Position numbers and translations under genes: made by a program. Below, piece after piece: positions 1-6,615 of a DNA stretch of 11,257 bases (the stretch's first letter is position 1; every line of letters begins with the position of its first letter). The notes under the pieces are model-generated. The model ran no database searches. It was not told where the DNA came from and saw only the letters and a program-made list of their open reading frames with translations. This DNA comes from Protofrankia sp963555915 (GTDB taxonomy: Bacteria; Actinomycetota; Actinomycetes; Frankiales; Frankiaceae): positions 1 to 11,257 of the forward strand of contig NZ_CAUVXL010000084.1 in assembly GCF_963555915.1 (NCBI RefSeq). Reading direction: 5' to 3'.

Positions 1-789
1 TATGCGAGCCTGTTCAGCGGAATGTACCTTGCGCTGTTCCTCGTCCTGTTTTCATTGATCATCCGCGGGGTGTCCCTGGAGTACCGCGGCAAGGCCACCA
101 CCGCGGCCGGACGGGCCTGGTGCGACCGGGGGATCGTGATCGGCGGCGTGCTGCCGGCGCTGCTGTTCGGGGTCGCCTTCGCGAACATGGTGCGGGGCCT
201 GGAGATGACCCCTGACCATAACGTGACGAGTGGCTTTCTCTACCTGCTGAACCCCTACGCCCTACTGGGTGGGGTGACCATGCTGTTGCTGTGCGTTCTG
301 CACGGCTCTGTGTTCCTGGCGCTCAAGACCCGCGGCGCGGTACGCGATCGCGCCCGTCTGGTGACCCGGAGCCTGGCCGTGCCGACGCTGGTCGCCTTTG
401 CCGCCCTTGTTGTGTGGACGGTCACGATCCGTGGTGGAATCGCCTCGGCGGCAGTCGCGGCCACGGCTCTGCTCGCGTTGGGTTTTGCCGTTCTGGCCTG
501 GTTCGGCGAACGGGACGGCTTGGCGTTCGCCGGCACCGCCGGTGCGATCGCCCTGCTGGTGGCAAGCTGGTTCGCTGCACTGTTCCCGGATGTGCTGCCG
601 GCCCGCGGCACGCCCGGGAACAGTCTGACCATCAGCGCCGCGGCGTCCGGGGCCTACACACTCACCGTTATGACATGGGTGGCGGTTCTGTTCACCCCGG
701 TAGTACTCGGCTACCAGGCGTGGTCGTACTGGGTCTTCCGACGGCGGCTGGTCGGGGCGGATCTGGCGGGATCCCATGAGACCGGTTGA
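1..789 (+). CDS. cydB: Cytochrome bd ubiquinol oxidase subunit II, C-terminal part (5' end outside window)
   Basis: Subunit II of the cytochrome bd terminal oxidase, which with CydA oxidises quinol and reduces O2 to water in the cytoplasmic membrane with high oxygen affinity. The frame is open from base 1; the first residues read YASLFSGMYLALF and then IIRGVSLEYRGK, matching the CydB stretch after the first helix (family form: ATLFSGFYLPLFL followed by LRGVAFEFRGK). About 262 residues are present, so by comparison with a usual length near 340 about 75 N-terminal residues lie upstream; the ATG at 22 is internal. Several hydrophobic membrane segments follow (roughly window-frame residues 45-65, 85-105, 125-170, 175-195, 220-240). 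The TGA stop at 787-789 overlaps the next gene's ATG at 776, which indicates translational coupling with cydDC. cydA is expected immediately upstream. Confidence 0.93.
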   Translation, partial: YASLFSGMYLALFLVLFSLIIRGVSLEYRGKATTAAGRAWCDRGIVIGGVLPALLFGVAFANMVRGLEMTPDHNVTSGFLYLLNPYALLGGVTMLLLCVLHGSVFLALKTRGAVRDRARLVTRSLAVPTLVAFAALVVWTVTIRGGIASAAVAATALLALGFAVLAWFGERDGLAFAGTAGAIALLVASWFAALFPDVLPARGTPGNSLTISAAASGAYTLTVMTWVAVLFTPVVLGYQAWSYWVFRRRLVGADLAGSHETG

Positions 790-3700
790 TCCACGGCTGC
801 TGCGCACCGTGCCGGCCCTGCGCCGCTACCTGGTGCGGTTCGGGGCGCTCGCGGTCGCGTCGGGGGTCCTGGTGGTGATCCAGACAACGGTGTTGGCCGA
901 CATCGTGGTCACGGGTCAGGTCGTGGTCACGGATCCGACGGCCCTGCTCGGGCGGCACAGCGGAGCCTGGGACGGCGCCCGGATCGGGGCCGGAACCGGG
1001 ATCGGGGTCGCGGTTCTCATCGCGGTCGTCGCCGCCCGGTCGGTGGTGGTCTGGTTGTCCGAGCGGACCGCGCAGCGGACCGCCCCGGCGGTCTCGGCGG
1101 ATCTGCGTGCCGCCATGCTCGGGGCGGTCGTGGAACAGCTGGCCGTCGAGCAGGCGTCCGGCGAGCGGGTATCCGGCGAGCAGGCGTCCGGCGAACATGG
1201 CGGCGGCGGGCGGGACCGGGACGGCGGATCGGGGGCGCTCGCGGTCACCGCGGGCGCCGGCCTCGACGGTATGGACGCCTACCTCACCCGCTTTCTACCG
1301 GCCCTGGTCACGGTGGTGGTCGTCCCGCCGTTCCTGCTCGTCCGCATCGCCGGTGCGGACCTCACATCCGCGATCATGCTCGCCGTCGCCCTCCCACTGG
1401 TACCGATCTTCATGGTGCTGGTGGGGCTCGCCACCCGGGCTCGGACCGACCAGCAGTGGGCGGTGCTCGGCCGGTTGTCCGGGCACTTCCTCGACGTCGT
1501 CGAGGGCTTGCCGACATTGAAGATCTTCAATCGGGCGAAGGCTCAGGTGGAGGTGATCCGCCGGATCACCGATGCCTACCGGGAACAGACCATGGTGGCG
1601 TTGCGCTGGGCGTTCGTATCGTCGTTCGTTCTGGAGCTGCTGGCGACCCTGTCGGTGGCGCTGGTCGCGGTGTCGGTCGGACTTCGGTTGGTGTCGGGCT
1701 CACTCGACCTGCGTAGCGGGCTGGTCGCGCTGCTGCTCGCCCCGGAGGTGTACCTGCCGCTGCGCCAAGTCGGCACGCAGTATCACGCGACTGTGTCCGG
1801 CCTGACCGCGGCCGGTGCCGCCCTCGATGCGATCGACGCCGTACCCACCGACGCCGTGCCCACCGGCGCTGTGCCCACCGGCGCTGTGCCCACCGGCGCT
1901 GTGCCCACCGGCGCTGTGCCCACCGGCGCTGTGCCCACCGGCGCTGGCACCCGCACCGTGGCCGGCGGCTCGGCCGGCCGGCGGCCGGTTCCCGTTCCCG
2001 TTCCCGTTCAGTTCGACACACTGCGGCTGGACGGGGTGCAGCTGCGCCATGCCCAGCGCGTCGACCTGACCATCCGTCGCGGTGAGATCGTCGCGCTGGT
2101 CGGGCCGAGCGGCGCTGGTAAGAGCACGGTGCTGGCCCTGCTGCGTGGGGCGCTCATCCCGGCGCAGGGCCGGGTGTTGGTGGACGGCACCGATCTCGCC
2201 GCCCTTGACCCGGCCGGCTGGCGGGCCCGGATCGCCTGGCTGCCGCAGCGTCCCCATGCGGTCTGCGGTGGCACGGTCGCCGACGAGGTCCGGCTGGGAC
2301 GGCCGGGCGCCGGTGCCGCCGAGGTCACCGCGGCGTTGGCCGCCGCGGGTGCGCCACCGGCGGGCCGTGCCGTGGGCGAGGACGGCGGGGAGCTGTCAGC
2401 CGGTGAGCTACGCCGGGTGGCGCTGGCCCGGGTACTGGTCCGCAACGCCGCGTTGGTCCTGCTCGACGAACCGGGGGAAAGCCTGGACGCCGCCGCGGAG
2501 GAGCATGTGGCCGCGGCGGTCGCGGCGCTGCGCGGACATGCCACGGTGGTACTCGTGGCGCACTCCGACGTGCTTGCCGGGGTCGCCGATCGGGTGATCA
2601 CAATCTCGGCGGGACGGGTGACCGATGACCGCACGACGGTACCCACGCCGTTGTGCCCACCGGGCGTTCCCGTTGCAACACCCGTCGTCGTCCCGATTGC
2701 CATCGTCCCCGATCCTGTCCCTGCTGCCGCTGTCGGTGCTGTCGGTGCTGTCGGTGCTGTCGGTGCCGCCGGGGCCGCCGGGGCCGCCGGTCTGTCGGGA
2801 GTGTTGCCACGGCGGGCGTTGGTGCTCTTCGCCTCGGCGTGGCAACGGTTCGCGCTCGGCATCCTCGCCGGGGCGGTCGCCCTGGGGTGCGGCATCGGCC
2901 TGACTGCCACCTCGGCCTGGCTGATCGTCCGGGCGGCGCAGCACCCACCGGTGCTCACGCTGATGGTAGCGGTCGTCGCCGTACGTGCCTTCGGGCTCGG
3001 CCGGCCGGCCTTTCGCTACGTTGAGCGGCTTGCCAGTCACGACGCGGCTCTGCGCGGGCTGGCGCAGCTGCGTGCGGAGGTGTTCGCGCGGCTGGTCCCG
3101 CTCGCTCCCGCGGGTCTTGGTAGCCATCGGCGCGGGGATCTGCTGCGCCGTTTCACCGCGGACGTCGACGGGGTCGGGGAGTCGCTGCTGCGGGGTGTGG
3201 GCCCGGCTGTGTCCGCGGCGCTTGTCTGTGCCGGGGCGGCGATCGGTGTCGCGGTCGTGCTGCCGGCCGCGGGCGCCGTCCTGGCGGTCGGTCTCGCCGT
3301 AGCCGCGGTGATCGCCGGGCCGGTGACCGCCCGCCGTACCCGTGGGACGGTCACCGCCACCGCGCTGGCGCGGGCGCGCAGGGACACCGAGATCGTCTCC
3401 CTGCTCGACGGTCTGGACGAGTTTGTCGCGTTCGGCGCGGTCCGGTCCCGGCTTGCGCTGCTGCGCCGCCGCGACGACGAGATCCTGCGGCTGGTCGGGC
3501 CGTGGCAGCGGTCACCGGCGTGGGGGACGGCGACCGGTTCCCTTGCCGCCGGCCTCACGCTGGCGGCCGTCAGCGTCGTCGGGGTGGACGCCGTGCACCG
3601 CGCGGCGCTGTCCCCGGTGATGCTCGGCGTGGTCGTGTTCACCACGATCGCCGCCTTCGAGCCGCTGGCAGGCCTGACCGGCGCCTTCGCGGCACTCGCC

Positions 3701-4486
3701 GAAGCCCGCCAGGCCGCGGGTCGGGTCTTCGCGGTCCTCGACCGCGAGCCGCCGGTCGGCGAGCCCGCTCGGCCCCGACCCCTGCCCGCCGGCCCACTCG
3801 ACGTCCGCATGGCCGGCGTCCGCCTGCGGTACGGCCCGCACGGCCCGCTGGTGCTCGACGGCTTCAATCTGTACCTACCGGCCGGCAGCCGGGTCGCGCT
3901 CGTCGGGGCCAGCGGCGTGGGCAAGAGCAGCGTCGTCGACCTGCTGCTGCGCTTCCGTGATCCTGTGGCGGGCCGGGTCGAGGTCGGTGGGGTGGACCTG
4001 CGGCACGTCGGAACTGACGAGCTGTATCGAAGTGTCACCGGGATGACACAGGATGCGCACGTGTTCGACGCGACGGTGCGGGAGAACCTGCTGATCGCGC
4101 GTCCCGGGGCGGCTGACGCGGAGCTCACCGGCGTGCTCGCTCGGGTGGGGCTCGCCGACTGGGTCGCGGCCCTGCCGGACGGCCTGGTGACTCGGGTCGG
4201 GGCGGACGGCGAGCGGATGTCCGGCGGCCAGCGTCAACGGTTGCTGCTGGCCCGCGCGCTGCTCGCCGATCCACGGGTGCTCATCCTCGACGAACCGACC
4301 GCACACCTTGATCCGGTGACCGAGGCCGCGGTGATGCGCACGATCCTGGACGTGACCCGCGGCCGGACGCTCCTGCTCATCACTCACCGCACCAGCGGTT
4401 TCGACGAGCTGGACGCGGTCGTGACACTGGCGGGCACCGCCGACGGGATTGCCGGGGAGATGCCCGCCCTGCGCCGCGCCGCCTGA
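776..4486 (+). CDS. cydDC: Fused thiol-reductant ABC exporter CydD-CydC (cytochrome bd assembly)
   Basis: Single 1236-aa chain holding both halves of the heterodimeric ABC transporter needed to assemble cytochrome bd; in E. coli CydDC is linked to cysteine/glutathione export and heme handling. Order seen: CydD-type membrane domain (about 1-350), NBD1 (about 405-625), linker, CydC-type membrane domain (about 680-990, with SAWLIVRAAQHPPVL typical of CydC), NBD2 (about 1003-1236). NBD1: Walker A GPSGAGKST at 443-451, signature LSAGE at 540-544, Walker B with D564/E565 in an unusual DEPGESLD, H-switch H596. NBD2: Walker A GASGVGKSS from 1044, signature MSGGQ at 1148-1152, D1172/E1173 in DEPTAHLD, H1204. 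Both sites keep a catalytic Glu and His. The fusion is known from actinobacteria such as Streptomyces. Odd: three in-frame tandem repeats (residues about 125-139, 354-388, 652-672). The ATG at 776 overlaps the cydB stop by 14 bases. Confidence 0.95.
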   Translation: MRPVDPRLLRTVPALRRYLVRFGALAVASGVLVVIQTTVLADIVVTGQVVVTDPTALLGRHSGAWDGARIGAGTGIGVAVLIAVVAARSVVVWLSERTAQRTAPAVSADLRAAMLGAVVEQLAVEQASGERVSGEQASGEHGGGGRDRDGGSGALAVTAGAGLDGMDAYLTRFLPALVTVVVVPPFLLVRIAGADLTSAIMLAVALPLVPIFMVLVGLATRARTDQQWAVLGRLSGHFLDVVEGLPTLKIFNRAKAQVEVIRRITDAYREQTMVALRWAFVSSFVLELLATLSVALVAVSVGLRLVSGSLDLRSGLVALLLAPEVYLPLRQVGTQYHATVSGLTAAGAALDAIDAVPTDAVPTGAVPTGAVPTGAVPTGAVPTGAVPTGAGTRTVAGGSAGRRPVPVPVPVQFDTLRLDGVQLRHAQRVDLTIRRGEIVALVGPSGAGKSTVLALLRGALIPAQGRVLVDGTDLAALDPAGWRARIAWLPQRPHAVCGGTVADEVRLGRPGAGAAEVTAALAAAGAPPAGRAVGEDGGELSAGELRRVALARVLVRNAALVLLDEPGESLDAAAEEHVAAAVAALRGHATVVLVAHSDVLAGVADRVITISAGRVTDDRTTVPTPLCPPGVPVATPVVVPIAIVPDPVPAAAVGAVGAVGAVGAAGAAGAAGLSGVLPRRALVLFASAWQRFALGILAGAVALGCGIGLTATSAWLIVRAAQHPPVLTLMVAVVAVRAFGLGRPAFRYVERLASHDAALRGLAQLRAEVFARLVPLAPAGLGSHRRGDLLRRFTADVDGVGESLLRGVGPAVSAALVCAGAAIGVAVVLPAAGAVLAVGLAVAAVIAGPVTARRTRGTVTATALARARRDTEIVSLLDGLDEFVAFGAVRSRLALLRRRDDEILRLVGPWQRSPAWGTATGSLAAGLTLAAVSVVGVDAVHRAALSPVMLGVVVFTTIAAFEPLAGLTGAFAALAEARQAAGRVFAVLDREPPVGEPARPRPLPAGPLDVRMAGVRLRYGPHGPLVLDGFNLYLPAGSRVALVGASGVGKSSVVDLLLRFRDPVAGRVEVGGVDLRHVGTDELYRSVTGMTQDAHVFDATVRENLLIARPGAADAELTGVLARVGLADWVAALPDGLVTRVGADGERMSGGQRQRLLLARALLADPRVLILDEPTAHLDPVTEAAVMRTILDVTRGRTLLLITHRTSGFDELDAVVTLAGTADGIAGEMPALRRAA
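1148..1192. repeat. 15-bp in-frame tandem repeat x3 in CydD membrane domain
   Basis: Three contiguous 15-base units (1148-1162, 1163-1177, 1178-1192). Units 1 and 3 are identical and the middle one diverges. They encode EQASG, ERVSG, EQASG, followed by a Gly/Arg/Asp-rich run. They sit where CydD proteins normally have a short cytoplasmic connection before the conserved GLDGMDAYLTRFLP stretch, so they lengthen a loop rather than interrupt a helix. Confidence 0.85.
1835..1939. repeat. 15-bp tandem repeat x7 (DAVPT/GAVPT) at CydD TMD-NBD1 junction
   Basis: Seven contiguous 15-base units encoding DAVPT, DAVPT and then five GAVPT. The last five units are identical at DNA level (ggcgctgtgcccacc), which signals recent expansion; a partial eighth unit follows at 1940. 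A further hexamer run encoding VPVPVPV lies at about 1987-2007. The array lies between the CydD membrane domain and its ATPase domain and forms a Pro/Ala/Gly-rich flexible linker. Because the unit is a multiple of three, copy-number change would alter linker length without breaking the frame. Confidence 0.93.
2729..2791. repeat. 9-bp tandem repeat x7 (AVG/AAG) in CydD-CydC linker
   Basis: Seven 9-base units. Four are gctgtcggt (AVG; 2729-2764) and three are gccgccggg or a one-base variant (AAG; 2765-2791). The array lies exactly in the linker joining the CydD ATPase domain to the first CydC membrane helix, inside an Ala/Val/Pro-rich low-complexity stretch that begins about residue 625. It probably acts as the fusion tether. 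Confidence 0.92.
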
Positions 4487-4490
4487 CCGC

Positions 4491-4540
4491 GTCACCGGAT
4501 GGGGTCACCGGATGGGGTCACCGGATGGGACCGGATGGGG
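4491..4540. repeat. 13-bp tandem repeat downstream of cydDC
   Basis: Three perfect consecutive copies of gtcaccggatggg (4491-4503, 4504-4516, 4517-4529), then a shortened copy lacking its first bases (4530-4540) and a further related fragment at 4541-4549. The array begins 5 bases after the cydDC stop and runs into the terminator-like inverted repeat. No frame is needed here; function unknown. Confidence 0.9.
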
Positions 4541-4543
4541 TGA

Positions 4544-4587
4544 CCGGATCAGGACCCGCCGCAGACGCCCTAGGCGTCCTGATCCGG
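4544..4587. terminator. Bidirectional terminator candidate between convergent cydDC and sensor kinase
   Basis: Perfect 12-bp inverted repeat: ccggatcaggac at 4544-4555 and gtcctgatccgg at 4576-4587, with a 20-base loop. A second hairpin is nested over the right arm (gacgcc/ggcgtc with a 3-base loop at 4564-4578), so the two folds are partly exclusive. The right arm lies inside the last codons of the - strand kinase gene, whose stop is at 4570-4572. There is no clear T-tract, as is common in GC-rich actinobacteria. The position between two convergent genes supports termination in both directions. Confidence 0.6.
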
Positions 4588-6213
4588 TACCCGGGTGCGG
4601 GCCGACCACGACAGTCGGGTGCCGGCGCCGGCGGGGGAGAACACGATGAACCTGCCCCCCAGCTCCTCGGCCCGGCTGCGCATGTTGGCCAACCCACTGG
4701 AGTGGTTGCGCCCATCGGGATCCACGCCGCCGATCCCGTTGTCGATCACATCCACCCGGACTTCTCCGTCGGTGGACCAGACCGTCACGTGCACCTGCGT
4801 CGCCCGCGCATGCCGGGCGACGTTGGACAGGGCCTCCCGCAGGACGGCCACCAGATGCTCCCCGACAACGTCACAGACGGTTGAGTCCACGGCACCCTCG
4901 AACCGCAGGTGCGGGGTGAACCCGAGGGAGGAGGTGGCGTCGTCGACGATGTCGAGGAGCTGCCCACGCAGGCTCGGGAGGTTCTGGCGGCCGCGCCGGC
5001 GCAGTTGGAAGATGGTCGTCCTGATCTGCCCGATGGTCTCGTCCAGATCATCGATGTAGGAGGTGAGCCGTTCGGACTGCTGGTTGGTCGCCTCGGTCTG
5101 CGCCACCAGGCCCTGCAGCCCGATCGCCGTGGCGAAGATCCGCTGGATCACGTGATCGTGCAGGTCGCGGGCGATGCGGTCGCGTTCTTCCAGGACGGCT
5201 ATCCGGTCACGGTCGGCGCGGGCCTGGGCCAGTTCGAGGGCCAGCGCGATATGCCCGGCGAATCCCGACGCCATGTCGATGTCGGCGTCGGTGAACAGCC
5301 GGCCGTCCGTACGCCGGCCGAGAACGAGCGCGCCGACACTGTCGCCCGAGGCGATGAGCGGAATGACCATCAGCGGGCCGCTGCGCCCGGCCAGCGGATC
5401 GGACGCGGGAACAACGGTGCCGACCAGCCCGTCGGGGTAGTCGCCGGTCGCGACCTGCACGATGAGTTCCTCGGGCGAGGATCGCGGCAGTAGAACGGCG
5501 GAGAAGTCGGCGTCGGCGACTTCCTGGGCTCTGCGCGCAATCAGCTCCAGTGGGTTCGGTGCCTCAGCCAGCAGATGGCGGGTGATGTCGGCGGACGCCT
5601 GCAACCAGCGTTGCCTGCGCTGGGACTCCTCGAAAAGACGTGCGTTCTCGATGGCGACACCAGCGCTTGCGGCGAGTGCCTGCACGAGCTCCTCGTCTTC
5701 CGCGGTGAAACGCGACGCGTTCTGTTTGTCCGTCAGGTAGAGATTGCCGAAGACCTTGGTTCCGATACGGATCGGAACGCCGAGGAAACTGTGCATGGGC
5801 GGGTGCCCGGCTGGGAAGCCGTCCGCCCGGCGATCGGTGGTGATGTCGTCGAGCCGCAGTGGGTAGGGTTCGCGGATGAGCAGGCCGAGGATGCCCTTGC
5901 CACGAGGAAGATCACCAATCCGGCGAACCATGCTCTCGTCGAAGCCGACATGGATGAACTGCTCGAGGTGCTGGTCGTGGGCGATCACGCCGAGTGCTCC
6001 GTAGCGGGCATCGACGAGATCACAGGCCGCTTCGACAATGCGGGTGAGCACGACGGACAGGCTCAGGTCGGAGGCAACCATGCGGCCTGCGCGCAACAGA
6101 CCGCGTAAGCGACTCTGCGTCACGATCAGGTCCTTCGCCCGATCGACCCGATGGGTCACGAAATCGTCGCCGTATGGTTGCACGGCGTTCCCGCTTCCAG
6201 TTTCCGCTTCCAT
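4570..6213 (-). CDS. DevS/DosT-like GAF-GAF sensor histidine kinase (probable heme-based O2/NO/redox sensor)
   Basis: 547-aa two-component sensor kinase without membrane segments. Domains: N-terminal helix, GAF-A (about 55-195), GAF-B (about 200-335), HisKA_3 dimerisation/phosphoacceptor region (about 340-410), HATPase_c (about 450-540). The phosphoacceptor is H352 in RDLHDHVIQRIF, closely matching M. tuberculosis DevS. The N-box lies at E460-N464 and the ATP lid has DNGIGG (from D491) and SGLANMRSRAEELGG (from S506). In GAF-A, H137 of GHPPM aligns with DevS heme ligand H149, and Y159 of LYLTDK with its distal Y171, so heme binding and O2, NO, CO or redox sensing is inferred. DevS-type kinases phosphorylate NarL/FixJ-type DevR regulators; none is in the window. 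The gene is convergent with cydDC. The ATG at 6213 has only a weak upstream GAG; a TAATAC hexamer 12 bases before it could give an almost leaderless transcript. Confidence 0.92.
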   Translation of the reverse strand: MEAETGSGNAVQPYGDDFVTHRVDRAKDLIVTQSRLRGLLRAGRMVASDLSLSVVLTRIVEAACDLVDARYGALGVIAHDQHLEQFIHVGFDESMVRRIGDLPRGKGILGLLIREPYPLRLDDITTDRRADGFPAGHPPMHSFLGVPIRIGTKVFGNLYLTDKQNASRFTAEDEELVQALAASAGVAIENARLFEESQRRQRWLQASADITRHLLAEAPNPLELIARRAQEVADADFSAVLLPRSSPEELIVQVATGDYPDGLVGTVVPASDPLAGRSGPLMVIPLIASGDSVGALVLGRRTDGRLFTDADIDMASGFAGHIALALELAQARADRDRIAVLEERDRIARDLHDHVIQRIFATAIGLQGLVAQTEATNQQSERLTSYIDDLDETIGQIRTTIFQLRRRGRQNLPSLRGQLLDIVDDATSSLGFTPHLRFEGAVDSTVCDVVGEHLVAVLREALSNVARHARATQVHVTVWSTDGEVRVDVIDNGIGGVDPDGRNHSSGLANMRSRAEELGGRFIVFSPAGAGTRLSWSARTRVPDQDA

Positions 6214-6482
6214 GACGATCTCAACGTATTACGGCCGGCGGCGGGTTGATCCGTCAGTCGGGCAACGTCGTGCGAATCATCTCGGCGGCCGCGGCAGGCG
6301 TCGGAGACGGCCTTGGCGACCCACCGGCTGCCGCGCTTCCGGGTGATTCTCTTCACCACCGATCGGATTCTCCACCGGATCCGTCGGCAGATTGTTAGTA
6401 TCTGACGCCGGCGCGGAGTCGGCCGGCAATCATCGGGGTAGGTTTCCGTGATCGGGCGATGATTCGCAAATCCGACTCAACG

Positions 6483-6500
6483 GAACATGTGAATGTTCAC
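6483..6500. promoter_or_regulatory. Overlapping palindromes, possible operator upstream of glpK
   Basis: gaacat-gtga-atgttc (6483-6498) is a perfect 6-bp-arm palindrome. It overlaps gtgaa-tg-ttcac (6489-6500), a 5-bp-arm palindrome that resembles part of a CRP/FNR-type half-site pair. It lies 116 bases before the glpK start. Operator function is a guess from symmetry only. Confidence 0.35.
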
Positions 6501-6543
6501 CGGTCGTGGCGAAAATAGTCGAGGGCGTGGGCCGGCGTGTTTC

Positions 6544-6565
6544 CGGTACGGCATCGGTACGGCAT
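6544..6565. repeat. 11-bp perfect tandem duplication upstream of glpK
   Basis: cggtacggcat occurs twice with no gap (6544-6554 and 6555-6565), 50 bases before the glpK ATG. A spacing of about one helical turn would place two protein contacts on the same DNA face, but a simple duplication is equally possible. Confidence 0.85.
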
Positions 6566-6615
6566 GGTCCGGGTGACCCTCGCCGGCGGCCACAGGCGGT
6601 AGGAGGAAGCGGGCG

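Larger units (their letters stand above)
6214..6615. promoter_or_regulatory. 402-bp divergent intergenic region between sensor kinase and glpK
   Basis: No convincing gene. It should hold the promoters of both divergent genes. Visible: an extended -10-like TGTTAGTAT on the + strand at 6393-6401 (no good -35); TAATAC on the - strand at 6226-6231; an 8-bp inverted repeat aatcatcg/cgatgatt (6428-6435, 6457-6464); overlapping palindromes at 6483-6500; and an 11-bp tandem duplication at 6544-6565. I see no DevR-type box. All regulatory readings are inference. Confidence 0.45.

Noticed and set aside
1835..1939. Possible CRISPR array
   Set aside because: Units abut directly without unique spacers and encode a regular GAVPT peptide in the cydDC frame.
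2597..2830. Frameshift or artificial joining of cydD and cydC
   Set aside because: The frame is continuous through a low-complexity linker, both halves are complete, and the fusion is known in other actinobacteria.
2008..4128. Long antisense open frames within cydDC (316 and 363 aa)
   Set aside because: Arg/Ser/Pro/Thr-rich translations without family motifs, explained by GC-rich codon bias opposite a real gene with clear ABC motifs.
6214..6615. DevR/DosR box in the kinase upstream region
   Set aside because: No sequence close to the GGGAC-N-GTCCC-type palindrome was found by eye.
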